DNA of 64,000 bases from an uncultured Kangiella sp. (lineage in GTDB: Bacteria; Pseudomonadota; Gammaproteobacteria; Enterobacterales; Kangiellaceae). Of the stretch, positions 7,125-16,484 are shown piece by piece. Numbering within the stretch: the stretch's first letter is position 1; the number at the start of each line of letters is the position of its first letter. The notes beneath the pieces were generated by a model. That model did not search any database. It was given only the letters and a program-made list of their open reading frames with translations, and had not been told where the DNA came from. The stretch is taken from the NCBI GenBank assembly GCA_947503435.1, contig CANNDL010000001.1, forward strand, positions 333,469 to 397,468, given 5' to 3'. The translations under genes and the position numbers were made by a program.

Positions 7125-8846
7125 ATGATCAAAACCATCATTAACCGAAAACCAACAGCCGATTCTAATGCTGCAATAGATAGCTTATCAGATAGGATAC
7201 TAATTAATCGAGGAGTTGCCCCTGATGAACCGCTTGATTATGGCTTGACTAATTTGTTAGCTTTTGACTCCTTGAAAGATATTGATAAAGCTGTGGCGTT
7301 ATTATTTGAAGCCGTATCCAAGCAAAATAAAATTTTAATCGTTGGTGATTTCGATGCTGACGGCGCCACTAGTTCGGCTTTATGTAAATTGGTTTTGGAA
7401 AAGTTTGGTGCAAAAAATATAAATTATCTAGTTCCTAATCGTTTCGATTATGGTTATGGGCTATCAGCAGAGTTGGTTGAGTTAGCTCAAGAACAAAAGC
7501 CAGATTTGATTATCACTGTTGATAATGGCATATCGAGTATAGAAGGTGTTGAAAAGGCCAAATCTTACGGGATAAAAGTTCTAATCACCGATCATCATCT
7601 TGCAGGTGATGTACTGCCGCAAGCTGATGCCATCATTAACCCAAATCAGCCAGATGACAAATTCCCCAGTAAAAACTTGGCTGGAGTAGGGGTGGTGTTC
7701 TATTTGTTATTGGCATTTAGGGCACATTTAAGAAAGCAAAACTGGTTTAGTGAACATCGTTTAGAAGAGCCAAACTTGGCCCATTATCTAGATTTAGTGG
7801 CGTTAGGGACTGTTGCTGATTTGGTTCCTTTAGATATTAATAATCGAATCCTAGTCAAGCAAGGCTTACGTTTGATTAAAGCTAGTAAAGCTCGTTTAGG
7901 GATATTAGAACTATTAAATTTATCGAAACGAAAGTTAGCTAAAGTTAAGAGTTCAGATTTGGGGTTTGCCATTGGCCCCCGTTTAAATGCTGCAGGAAGA
8001 TTAGATGATATGAGCTTGGGGATAGAGTGTTTATTAGCTCAAGATAAATCCACCGCGAATGAATATGCACAAATTTTGCATAGTTTAAATAGTGACCGGC
8101 AGGAAGTGGAGCAAGATATGCAGCAAGATGCTCTTAAAATACTTGCTGAGCAAGATTTTAGTTTGGCTTGTGAGCACTCTATCTGTATGTATCAAGAGCA
8201 TTGGCATCAAGGCGTTGTGGGTTTATTGGCGTCTAGAGTCAAAGATAAGGTTAATAAGCCTTGTATTGTCTTTGCTAATGATAACGATGAGATGCTAAAG
8301 GGCTCTGCTCGTTCAATTAAACAAGTGCATATCCGAGATGCGTTGGCACTGGTTGACGCAAGGCACCCGAGCTTGATTGAAAAGTTCGGTGGCCATGCCA
8401 TGGCCGCAGGTTTAAGTCTTAAGAAGAAAAACCTAACAATTTTTGAGCAAGCTTTTGACCAAGCAGTCGAAGTTTTACTCGATGGTAACAGTATTGAAAA
8501 CGCAATAGAAACTGATGGTGAGCTAGCCTCTAGCGAATTAAGCCTGCAATCAGTGGCGATGTTAGAGGCTTTAGGACCGTTTGGACAAGCCTTCCCAGAA
8601 CCGTTGTTTCATGGCGATTTTAAAGTTCTCAGTCAACGCATTGTTGGACAAAATCATCTTAAGTTGCAACTACAACCTATTAATTCAGAACAAGCTATAT
8701 CAGCAATTGCTTTTAGAGTAGAGCTGGAACAATGGTCAGATAAAGCCGACTTTATCCGAGTCGCTTATCAATTAGATATTAATGATTATTATCATCAAGA
8801 TGAATTGCAACTGATTATTCAGTACATAGAGCGAATAGAAATCTAA
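7125..8846 (+). CDS. recJ: Single-stranded-DNA-specific exonuclease RecJ
   Basis: A 573-residue, full-length 5'-3' ssDNA exonuclease acting in RecF-pathway recombination, mismatch repair and base excision. DHH-superfamily motifs are visible: IVGDFDADGATSSAL, DLIITVDNGISS, LITDHHLAGD (DHH) and DLVALGTVADLVPL. The DHHA1 part is marked by GPRLNAAGRLDDM, HQGVVGLLASR and KFGGHAMAAGLSL. An OB-fold region follows. dsbC-recJ proximity is a common gammaproteobacterial arrangement. It is convergent with the lipoprotein gene, which ends 2 bases later. Confidence 0.96.
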   Translation: MIKTIINRKPTADSNAAIDSLSDRILINRGVAPDEPLDYGLTNLLAFDSLKDIDKAVALLFEAVSKQNKILIVGDFDADGATSSALCKLVLEKFGAKNINYLVPNRFDYGYGLSAELVELAQEQKPDLIITVDNGISSIEGVEKAKSYGIKVLITDHHLAGDVLPQADAIINPNQPDDKFPSKNLAGVGVVFYLLLAFRAHLRKQNWFSEHRLEEPNLAHYLDLVALGTVADLVPLDINNRILVKQGLRLIKASKARLGILELLNLSKRKLAKVKSSDLGFAIGPRLNAAGRLDDMSLGIECLLAQDKSTANEYAQILHSLNSDRQEVEQDMQQDALKILAEQDFSLACEHSICMYQEHWHQGVVGLLASRVKDKVNKPCIVFANDNDEMLKGSARSIKQVHIRDALALVDARHPSLIEKFGGHAMAAGLSLKKKNLTIFEQAFDQAVEVLLDGNSIENAIETDGELASSELSLQSVAMLEALGPFGQAFPEPLFHGDFKVLSQRIVGQNHLKLQLQPINSEQAISAIAFRVELEQWSDKADFIRVAYQLDINDYYHQDELQLIIQYIERIEI

Positions 8847-8847
8847 G

Positions 8848-9246
8848 TTATGATTGCTCTTTTTCGGGTATCGAGTCATGGCAAGTGTTTGGATCACCTT
8901 GCCAGCTAGAATTAACGACAGTTCCATCTTCTTTATAGCCCACTTGTACTAAGCAGTGAGATTCTTCTTGTCCGCCAAAAATAGTGGTGCCGATGCTGCC
9001 AAATATCCGACTGCCGAATCCGCCAACCCCAATATTTATGGCAGGTTTATTTTTGATTTCGCGACTATTCCACTCGGCGTATTTTAACCCTTGAATTTCT
9101 CGCTCATTGGTTGGTAAACCCCATACTTGGATTAACGTTGAGATGTTGCTTCCTTGCCAGCTGGCCAGTTTTGAGTCCACTTGGCCTGGGTTGACAGAGG
9201 CACAGCTAGTAATTAGCAGTAATATAACTAAGCTGAAGTAACGCAT
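8848..9246 (-). CDS. Small outer-membrane-type lipoprotein
   Basis: ATG at 9246 gives a 132-residue protein with GGAG correctly placed upstream. A further in-frame start at 9285 would put 13 residues before the signal peptide and was rejected. MRYFSLVILLLITSC is a lipoprotein signal with the acylated cysteine at position 15. The rest contains LIQVWGLPTNEREIQGLKYAEWNSR and a glycine-rich loop (NIGVGGFGSRIFG). The W-G-x-P ... Y ... W pattern resembles small SmpA/OmlA-like lipoproteins, but I cannot assign a family. Convergent with recJ; divergent from mscS. Confidence 0.75.
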   Translation of the reverse strand: MRYFSLVILLLITSCASVNPGQVDSKLASWQGSNISTLIQVWGLPTNEREIQGLKYAEWNSREIKNKPAINIGVGGFGSRIFGSIGTTIFGGQEESHCLVQVGYKEDGTVVNSSWQGDPNTCHDSIPEKEQS

Positions 9247-9400
9247 ATGGGCTCCAAATATTGACACTTTTGTTGATATTAGCATGAGTCATGAACAATT
9301 TATAAGCAACAGTATAAAATACTGTAAAATAACAAGTGGTTGATTGCCTGTTTGTGGCTAACTGATTACAATTTCACAGATTTTTATTTTGGAGACGAAA

Positions 9401-10237
9401 ATGAGTTTACCTGTTGATACAAAAGAGCTGAGTGGTTTAGCGGATAAAGCTATGGAACTTGGTAGTCAATATGCACCAAAGCTAGCAATGGCTATTGTAG
9501 TTTTTATTGTTGGTTTAATTATAATTCGAATGATAACAGGTGCCATGAAGCGCTTGTTTGACAAAAAAGATTACGATGAAACTTTAGAGCGATTCTTATT
9601 AAGCCTTACGGGCATGATATTAAAGATTTTATTGATTGTTACCGTGGTCACTATGCTTGGCGTACAGATGACTTCATTTGTTGCAATTTTGGGTGGTGCT
9701 GGTCTTGCTATTGGTATGGCGCTTTCAGGTACCCTGCAAAATTTTGCAGGCGGCGTGATGCTTTTGATTTTCAGACCTTACAAAGTAGGTGATGTTATTG
9801 AAGCACAGGGCCACATAGGTAAAGTTGAAGAAATTCAAATCTTTAATACAGTATTATTGACACCCGATAATAAGACTATCATTATTCCAAATGCACCAAT
9901 TTCAACTAACTCAATCGTTAATTACAGTGACCAAGGAACTCGACGTATAGACTTCACTATTGGTATTGGATATGACGATGACATTGATCAAGCGAAAGAA
10001 GTTATTATGAACGTTATCACTAAAGATGGACGCGTGCACAAAGATCCCGCACCATTTATCGCGGTTTCTGAATTAGCGGACAGTTCCGTTAACTTTACAC
10101 TTCGCGTTTGGGCCGATGTTTCAGATTATTGGGGTGTTTACTTCGACAATTTAGAGGCAATTAAGAAAGCTCTCGATGCTGCGAGTATTTCTATTCCCTA
10201 CCCACAAACCGATGTACATTTGCATAAGGTTGATTAA
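9401..10237 (+). CDS. mscS: Small-conductance mechanosensitive channel, MscS type
   Basis: ATG 9401 with GGAGAC five bases upstream gives 278 residues. The in-frame TTG at 9389 was rejected because it overlaps the ribosome site. Three N-terminal helices are visible. The pore helix TM3 carries the Ala/Gly packing pattern (GGAGLAIGMALSGTLQNFAG), followed by FRPYKVGDVIEAQG of the beta domain and a mixed alpha/beta cytosolic vestibule. It acts as an osmotic safety valve in the inner membrane. Size and layout match E. coli MscS (286 residues). It is monocistronic and followed by a terminator. Confidence 0.94.
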   Translation: MSLPVDTKELSGLADKAMELGSQYAPKLAMAIVVFIVGLIIIRMITGAMKRLFDKKDYDETLERFLLSLTGMILKILLIVTVVTMLGVQMTSFVAILGGAGLAIGMALSGTLQNFAGGVMLLIFRPYKVGDVIEAQGHIGKVEEIQIFNTVLLTPDNKTIIIPNAPISTNSIVNYSDQGTRRIDFTIGIGYDDDIDQAKEVIMNVITKDGRVHKDPAPFIAVSELADSSVNFTLRVWADVSDYWGVYFDNLEAIKKALDAASISIPYPQTDVHLHKVD

Positions 10238-10253
10238 TCTCAACCGGTATTAT

Positions 10254-10277
10254 GAAAGCGCCTTAGGGCGCTTTTTT
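10254..10277 (+). terminator. Intrinsic terminator after mscS
   Basis: AAAGCGCC-TTAG-GGCGC-TTTTTT: an 8-pair stem with a TTAG loop and a T tract, 17 bases after the mscS stop. Confidence 0.88.
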
Positions 10278-10364
10278 AATGGCAGAAACTTATCCCTTTT
10301 GGATGAAAAATATAGACTTTAGAGATATAATTCACGCCCTTATTCGTTTCATATTGTAATTTAG

Positions 10365-11714
10365 ATGCAAGTACACTTAAGTTCACTGGGTTGCCGCCTG
10401 AATGAAGCAGAGCTTCAAAACTGGGCTCAGACTTTTCAGACGATTGGTTATTCTTTAGTGAATCAGCCTGATGAGGCTGACTTAATGGTACTTAATACTT
10501 GCGCTGTCACTTCAGAGGCTGCTCGTAAATCTCGTCAAATGGTTCGTAAATATCACCGAACCAATCCGCAAGCAAGATTAGTGGTAACCGGTTGTTATGC
10601 TTCTCTAGAGCCACAGGAACTCGAGAAAATTATGGGCGTGGACTTGGTGGTAGACAATAGTGATAAAGATGTTTTGGTAGAGAAAGTTCAAGAACTACTC
10701 GATGTTCCCGTCATGCCAGAATTTGCAACCGAACCAGGCGAAAGTCCTCTATTCTCTCGAAATCGTGAACGAGCATTTATTAAAATACAAGATGGCTGTC
10801 GCTATCGTTGTACCTATTGCATTGTTACTGTTGCGCGTGGTGAAGAAAGAAGTCGCAGCGTTGAAGATTTGCTTGTCGAAATTCGACAGCTAGAGCAACA
10901 GGGTGTTCCAGAAATTGTATTGGCTGGGGTGCATGTTGGTGGCTACGGCTCAGATATTGATTCTAGTTTATATGAACTAGTAGAAACTATATTAAATGAA
11001 ACATCTATTCAACGCATACGCTTCGCTTCTGTAGAGCCTTGGGACTTAGGAGATGGTTTTTTTGAGTTGTTTAAAAATCCACGCCTGATGCCGCATATGC
11101 ATTTACCGATTCAAAGCGGTGCCAACTCAGTCTTAAAACGAATGTCTCGTCGTTGCAAAACAGAAACTTTTTCTGAACTTGTGGCGGAGGCTCGAAGGTA
11201 TGTACCAAACTTCAATGTGACCACTGATGTAATAGTGGGCTTTCCAGGTGAAACTGAGGAAGAGTTTCAAGAAACTTTAGAGTTTGTGAGGAGTCAGCCA
11301 TTCGGACACATGCACATTTTTAGTTATTCTGATCGTGAAGGAACCAAGGCTGCTAGGTTACCCAATAAAATAGACAAAGAGACTAAGAAGCAACGTAGTC
11401 GGCAGTTGCATGAGCTAGCCGCTAATATAAAAACGAAAGAGCTTTCGCAACAAGTTGGAGAAATTTTAAATATTCTGTGGGAAAGTTCATCTCAAACTCT
11501 AGAAAATGGCAAGCAACGTTATTTTGGTTATACGCCGAATTATCATAAGGTTCAGCTAGAACTAGAGTGCGGCTATGCTATTGAGCGTACAATCTTAGCT
11601 ACTAAAATTATCGCAGTGGCAGAGAATAATGTTTTAATTGGGGAGCTAACACCAGAACAGATTCGTAGTATACCAAAGTCTACATCTGCAGATATCAAGA
11701 TCACTCAACTATAA
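10365..11714 (+). CDS. mtaB: tRNA t6A37 methylthiotransferase MtaB
   Basis: A 449-residue radical-SAM methylthiotransferase that converts t6A37 to ms2t6A. The N-terminal UPF0004 domain carries three cluster cysteines: SLGCRLNEAE, LNTCAVTSEA and VTGCYASLEP. The radical-SAM cluster motif is CRYRCTYC (x3-x2 spacing) after IKIQDG. A C-terminal TRAM-like part is followed by a short tail. The opening LSSLGCRLN and GC-NEAE pattern fits MtaB rather than MiaB or RimO. A TATAAT at 10326-10331 lies just upstream. The gene is convergent with barA (4 bases apart). Confidence 0.93.
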   Translation: MQVHLSSLGCRLNEAELQNWAQTFQTIGYSLVNQPDEADLMVLNTCAVTSEAARKSRQMVRKYHRTNPQARLVVTGCYASLEPQELEKIMGVDLVVDNSDKDVLVEKVQELLDVPVMPEFATEPGESPLFSRNRERAFIKIQDGCRYRCTYCIVTVARGEERSRSVEDLLVEIRQLEQQGVPEIVLAGVHVGGYGSDIDSSLYELVETILNETSIQRIRFASVEPWDLGDGFFELFKNPRLMPHMHLPIQSGANSVLKRMSRRCKTETFSELVAEARRYVPNFNVTTDVIVGFPGETEEEFQETLEFVRSQPFGHMHIFSYSDREGTKAARLPNKIDKETKKQRSRQLHELAANIKTKELSQQVGEILNILWESSSQTLENGKQRYFGYTPNYHKVQLELECGYAIERTILATKIIAVAENNVLIGELTPEQIRSIPKSTSADIKITQL

Positions 11715-11717
11715 AAT

Positions 11718-14534
11718 TTAATTAAGACTCGTTTCTTTTAGGTAGGGCTCTGCCTCTAAATTGATTTTATTCAGTTCCGATAATAGTTGACTATGAATTT
11801 CTTCAAGTGAGTTAAATTGTTGTTTCTTTAACTTGGTTTCGTATTCAGAACTTAACCTTTTAAGCCTTGGAGTTCCTAAGTAGCAACTAGCACCATGTAA
11901 TTTATGAACTTGATGCAGTAGATTTTCAAATTCTTGTGCTTGGAATGCAGCGTGAATTTGCTTGCTGGTTGCAAAATTTGAGTCGACTAACATTTTTAAC
12001 ATATCAACTGCTAGCTGACTATTGCCATTTGCAAGTTTAAGGCTAAGCTTCCAATCAAGCGTGGACTCTGATTCGCTGGTTTCAATTGATGGTTCCAAGG
12101 CTTCTACAGGTTCGTCTTGGGTCCATTTGAATAAGGTTTTTATAAGATCATTTTCCGATACGGGTTTGGTCATATAATCATCCATACCAGCTTCTAGTAA
12201 TTGCTCCTTTTCATTAGCCATTGCATGTGCCGTTAAGGCAACTATTGGTGTTTTTGAATTAGTGTTATTGGCCTTGATGGTTCTCGTTGCTTCTAACCCA
12301 TCAATTTCAGGCATTTGAATATCCATCAATATAAGATCATAGACTTTATCTTTGCTTAGAGAAATGGCTTGAATGCCGCTTTCAGCTGTATCTACATTTA
12401 AGCCTAAGTCGGTTAAGAGAATATTTACCAAGCGCAAATTGGCGGCATTATCATCTACCGCTAGGACATATAAGTTTTTAAGTATATCGAGGTCATAACT
12501 AATCTCTACTTCTTCATTTGTAGCAACTTGATTGCGCAATGTTTCCAATAAAGCATTATATAAATTCCTGTGGGTTACTGGTTTGCGTAAAGTGCGAGTT
12601 ACGCCTAGGGATTGCAGTTGCTCTAAAGCCGACATATCGAGCGAGGTGCTAAAACTTATTACCGGACAACTTAGCAACTCGGCTTGCTGACAAATATACT
12701 CAAGCTGAGATTGTCGGCGTTTAAAATGTTGTCCACCGATGACAATAACTTCTACGCTTTTTCCGTTCAGTTGATAAAGATCGATTTCAGTCGCAAGGTC
12801 TTCAATGGTATCGAAATTGGTCACAGACATTTGTAACTCTTCAAGCATCTGAGTGATAGATAGACGTGTTGCAGGATGTGAATCAAACACTAAAGCAGGC
12901 TTATGAGCTAAAAATGCTGAACTGATTTCGGGATCAGCGGCTGATTCAGCGCGCTCACATTGAATAGTGAACCAAAAGGTTGAACCTTGCTCCGCAATAC
13001 TAGTAACGTTGATTTCACCCCCCATTTTTTCAACCAGTGATTTCGAAATAACCAATCCAAGTCCAGTTCCTCCAAAGATACGCTTAGTGCTAGCATCGGC
13101 TTGATTGAAGGCTTTAAATAAAGAGTTTTGCTGTTCAGAGTTCAGCCCTATACCAGTGTCTTTAACTTGAATTTTTAGAACTAAATCATTATCTGTTTCA
13201 GATTCAATCTCTGCATGCAATTCAATACTTCCAGATTTGGTAAATTTGATCGCATTATTAATTAAGTTAGTGATGATTTGTTTAATTCGGATAGGATCAC
13301 CCAACAATGAGTGAGGTACATCCGAAAAAATTAAGGAGACCAGTTCCAAGCCTTTTTTATTAGCGTTAGGGCCTAACATACTAAAGACATCATCAACGCA
13401 TTCACGAAGATCAAAAGGGTAGCGCTCTAACGACATTTTTCCGGCTTCAATTTTAGAGTAGTCTAGAATATCATCGATGATAGAAAGCAGGTTAGATGCC
13501 GAACGCTTGATATCAAGCATGAAGTCTTTCTGTTTATTGTTAAGTTCAGTTTTTAGTAATAAATCTGTGAATCCAATCACCCCATTCATCGGGGTTCGTA
13601 TTTCATGCCCCATATTGGCTAAAAATTCAGTTTTTACTCGGCTAGCTTCAAGGGCTTGCTTTCTAGCCAAATCCAATTCTAGGTTATTTACTTCAAGCGT
13701 TTCTAGAGTATCCTGTAAATCTGATGTTGCCTGTTTCACAGCCGTTTTTAGTTCTTCCTGATTATGCTCCATCTGCTCAGCCATGGAGTTTATGCCTTGT
13801 TCCAAAAGCTTTAATTCAGTGCTAGAGCTTGCTGCTAGACGTGTATCCAAGCGGCCATCTCGAATACGATTTATTCCACGCAGCATATTTTGGAGTGGAT
13901 GGGTGACACTAGAGGCAAGTTTGCGAGCTAACAAACCGCCAACAGTAAGTCCTAATAGAGCAATAAAAAGGCTGGCAAAGAGGGTTTTGTTTTTAGTGCT
14001 GTTAGCAATTTTTTGGTCTAAATAAACAGCAACATAACCCAGTATATTTTCGGGATCAATTTTCCCGGAATTGTTGGAATTCCAACTATGGCTAGAATCT
14101 ACAAATGAGCTCACAATTGGAGCATAGAAGACAAGCCCATTTTCATGTTCGTTCAGCAATGATCCATCATCAAAATTTACTTCCGCTAATAGTTTGGTTA
14201 GATCAATGGAAGGAATTCTCTCTATTAATTCAAGTTCACCAGCAGAGGATATTGCTCGATGATTTTTGTCGAAATAAACTATGCCTTGTATGTCGAGGTC
14301 ATTCTCTTTAGCTCGAGTACTAATGTTTTTTAGGTTGATAAAATTTTGGCTGACGATATCGAATTCGCCACTAATGGCCAAGTGGGTGGCAATGCTTTTT
14401 CCGCGTTTAATGGTAGAGTCATCCACGGTTTGCGAATAGCTGTTGATGAAAAAGATACTCATCAGAATGGCGACTAATATCGTCGGCGTTAAAGAAAGAA
14501 ATATAATTCTTGAACTAACGCTCCACTTATTCAT
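11718..14534 (-). CDS. barA: Hybrid sensor histidine kinase BarA
   Basis: A 938-residue tripartite kinase. It has TM1 near residues 10-30, a periplasmic sensor of about 150 residues, TM2 near 180-200, HAMP and a coiled linker, and then HisKA with phospho-His 310 (GHEIRTPMNG). The HATPase boxes include DTGIGLNSEQ and GGTGLGLVISKSL. A degenerate receiver-like region follows, then a true receiver with Asp738 (LMDIQMPEIDG), and an HPt with His880 (KLHGASCYL). BarA feeds phosphate to UvrY/GacA and so controls CsrB-type RNAs. Identity is supported by the E. coli-like neighbourhood barA / rlmD / relA / mazG / pyrG / eno. The start ATG overlaps the stop of the upstream periplasmic protein by 4 bases. 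The UvrY partner is not in this window. Confidence 0.93.
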   Translation of the reverse strand: MNKWSVSSRIIFLSLTPTILVAILMSIFFINSYSQTVDDSTIKRGKSIATHLAISGEFDIVSQNFINLKNISTRAKENDLDIQGIVYFDKNHRAISSAGELELIERIPSIDLTKLLAEVNFDDGSLLNEHENGLVFYAPIVSSFVDSSHSWNSNNSGKIDPENILGYVAVYLDQKIANSTKNKTLFASLFIALLGLTVGGLLARKLASSVTHPLQNMLRGINRIRDGRLDTRLAASSSTELKLLEQGINSMAEQMEHNQEELKTAVKQATSDLQDTLETLEVNNLELDLARKQALEASRVKTEFLANMGHEIRTPMNGVIGFTDLLLKTELNNKQKDFMLDIKRSASNLLSIIDDILDYSKIEAGKMSLERYPFDLRECVDDVFSMLGPNANKKGLELVSLIFSDVPHSLLGDPIRIKQIITNLINNAIKFTKSGSIELHAEIESETDNDLVLKIQVKDTGIGLNSEQQNSLFKAFNQADASTKRIFGGTGLGLVISKSLVEKMGGEINVTSIAEQGSTFWFTIQCERAESAADPEISSAFLAHKPALVFDSHPATRLSITQMLEELQMSVTNFDTIEDLATEIDLYQLNGKSVEVIVIGGQHFKRRQSQLEYICQQAELLSCPVISFSTSLDMSALEQLQSLGVTRTLRKPVTHRNLYNALLETLRNQVATNEEVEISYDLDILKNLYVLAVDDNAANLRLVNILLTDLGLNVDTAESGIQAISLSKDKVYDLILMDIQMPEIDGLEATRTIKANNTNSKTPIVALTAHAMANEKEQLLEAGMDDYMTKPVSENDLIKTLFKWTQDEPVEALEPSIETSESESTLDWKLSLKLANGNSQLAVDMLKMLVDSNFATSKQIHAAFQAQEFENLLHQVHKLHGASCYLGTPRLKRLSSEYETKLKKQQFNSLEEIHSQLLSELNKINLEAEPYLKETSLN

Positions 14535-15502
14535 ATTCCATTCCTGCTATTGGCAAACTGTTCTGCTAACTTTGTCTTCTGTAATAAATCTCCGATGGAC
14601 TTCTTAGCCAAACTGCCTCCAATACTATTTTTTATTTTATGATTGGAGTCTATCACAAATTTTTCAGGCGTTTGGAAGCGAGCTATATCATTTTTTAAAG
14701 CTACATTTAAAGTAATTATAGCTGCTTGCTGGCCAAGTTGGTGAGGCTCAGTATAGATGGCGTACATGGCACCGAGTTTTAGCATCTGCTTATTACTTCC
14801 GATGGTAATGATTTTTCGACGGTAACTTTCGAATAGTAATGATTTCAGCTTAATTATCGAGTTTGAAAAGTCGGTATCTTTTAGGAGCAATATTCGGCAA
14901 CAGTTGTGGATGCTATTGATCGTTTCTATGATGCTAGTTTGTTTGTTAGTATTAATTGCTTTAAACGGTATGCTAAGACTTTGAGCCAGTTGCAAGTAAG
15001 TCTTTTTGAGTGACTGTTGCTCCTTAAAAAATAAAGCACTTGCTTGAGTATGGTTAAAGTCCATAGCATTAAGCAAGGCGAATAGGCGGTGGACTGGCTG
15101 TTCTTTGCTAATTAAGTACTGCTTGTCTTTATTTTCTTGTTTTGCAGTATTAAATAACTCTGAACTTATACCAATACCGACTTTGGGAATATCGATATTC
15201 AGAGGAGATATGGTTTGCCAAGCTCGATCGGCAACAGCAATAATATATCGATAATTTTTTGTTTCAAGCTTTTCATAAATAGAAGATAATTTATTCGAAT
15301 CTATAAAATCTATTAAAAACTGGTTATGAGAGGAGTAGTTGAAACCTTTCAATTCGAGATCAAGCTTTTCATCTTGGTAAGCACTTACCCATAAAATAGA
15401 ATCTTTTGTTGGGTTTAAAGATTCGGCAGCGATTAGGTTTGAGGAAGCAATAAAAGTAATGAATAAACCACTTAGCTTGTAAACTAAAGACAATAGATTC
15501 AT
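14531..15502 (-). CDS. Periplasmic ABC-type substrate-binding-like protein coupled to barA
   Basis: From ATG 15502 the protein has 323 residues with a signal peptide (MNLLSLVYKLSGLFITFIASSNLIAAE). An ATG at 15556 in frame would add 18 residues in front, but a candidate -10 lies directly before it, so I prefer 15502. The mature part looks like the two-lobed fold of ABC_sub_bind (PF04392-like) proteins: IIAVADRAWQTI, IPKVGIGISSELF, RLFALLNAM, GAMYAIYTEPHQLGQQAA. No permease or ATPase gene is nearby. The stop overlaps the barA start (ATGA), so the two are translationally coupled. A role in presenting a ligand to BarA is inferred, not shown. Confidence 0.75.
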   Translation of the reverse strand: MNLLSLVYKLSGLFITFIASSNLIAAESLNPTKDSILWVSAYQDEKLDLELKGFNYSSHNQFLIDFIDSNKLSSIYEKLETKNYRYIIAVADRAWQTISPLNIDIPKVGIGISSELFNTAKQENKDKQYLISKEQPVHRLFALLNAMDFNHTQASALFFKEQQSLKKTYLQLAQSLSIPFKAINTNKQTSIIETINSIHNCCRILLLKDTDFSNSIIKLKSLLFESYRRKIITIGSNKQMLKLGAMYAIYTEPHQLGQQAAIITLNVALKNDIARFQTPEKFVIDSNHKIKNSIGGSLAKKSIGDLLQKTKLAEQFANSRNGI

Positions 15503-15566
15503 ATGAAAATGACCATAGCTTTGGTGCTGCTTAAACTTGAAAATAAATGCGCTCATCTAAAATTTA

Positions 15567-15574
15567 GTTATAAT
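15567..15574. promoter_or_regulatory. Overlapping divergent -10 elements (exonuclease gene / barA operon)
   Basis: GTTATAAT reads as TATAAT (15569-15574) on the plus strand and TATAAC (15567-15572) on the minus strand. It serves as a plausible -10 for both the exonuclease gene and the periplasmic protein-barA operon. Neither side has a good -35. Confidence 0.35.
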
Positions 15575-15648
15575 CCTTTAAACAAGTCTAATCTACCTTG
15601 AGCTGAGTAAGGACGCAAGCTTCCTTCTAGCCATTCAAGAGGCGCTAA

Positions 15649-16431
15649 ATGAACATATTCGTATTTGATATTGAAACCATTCCAGATTTTGAAGCAGGCC
15701 GTGAACTGAATGACTTTGATGGTTTGTCAGATGAAGATGTGGTTTCGGCTATGGAGCATATGCGCTATCAACAAGCCGGGCATACATTTCAACCTTTGTA
15801 TCTACACAAGGTGGTGGCGATATCCGCAGTATTTCGATATGGCGATAAGGTTAAAGTATGGACGCTTGGCGATGAAAATGCTGATGAAAAAGAAATTATC
15901 CAACGCTTTTTTGATGGGATTGAGCGCTTTACGCCAACGCTAGTCTCCTGGAATGGTTCTGGTTTTGATTTACCAGTACTGCATTATCGCGCTATGAAGC
16001 ATAATGTGGTCGCGCAAAAATACTGGGATCAGGGTGAAATTGATAGTCAATTTAAATGGAATAATTACTTAAATCGTTATCAAGCTCGACATACCGACTT
16101 AATGGATTTACTGGCTTTATATAACGGCCGAGCTAACGCACCATTGGATAAATTAGCTTCAATGCTTGGCTATCCTGGCAAGATGGGCATGAGTGGCGCT
16201 AAAGTGTGGGAAACCTATAACGATGGCAATATTAAAGCGATTCGCGATTATTGTGAAACTGATGTCTTAAATACCTATCTTGTTTATCTGCGTTTTGAGA
16301 TAATGCGCGGCAATTTGACCATGGACGACTATGAGTTAGAGGCGCAAAAGTTACGAGATTATTTGCGTGAAGAAACTCTTAACCATGAAGGTAAAGACCA
16401 TTTCAATGAATTCTTGGAAGCTTGGAAATAG
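15649..16431 (+). CDS. DEDDy 3'-5' exonuclease, PolB-exonuclease-like
   Basis: A 260-residue RNase H-fold exonuclease. Exo I is VFDIETIPDFE (catalytic Asp and Glu near residues 6-8), Exo II is SWNGSGFDLPVL, and Exo III is YCETDVLNTY, with the Tyr-x3-Asp pattern of the DEDDy class. The family (DNA_pol_B_exo2-like) is annotated as predicted 3'-5' exonuclease; the natural substrate is unsettled. GAGG precedes the ATG. It lies between barA and rlmD and probably shares the transcript with rlmD (53 bases apart). Confidence 0.88.
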   Translation: MNIFVFDIETIPDFEAGRELNDFDGLSDEDVVSAMEHMRYQQAGHTFQPLYLHKVVAISAVFRYGDKVKVWTLGDENADEKEIIQRFFDGIERFTPTLVSWNGSGFDLPVLHYRAMKHNVVAQKYWDQGEIDSQFKWNNYLNRYQARHTDLMDLLALYNGRANAPLDKLASMLGYPGKMGMSGAKVWETYNDGNIKAIRDYCETDVLNTYLVYLRFEIMRGNLTMDDYELEAQKLRDYLREETLNHEGKDHFNEFLEAWK

Positions 16432-16484
16432 TCGTTGCTCGATAATATATAGTCCGCCGAAGATAACATTTAAAGAGATAGATT

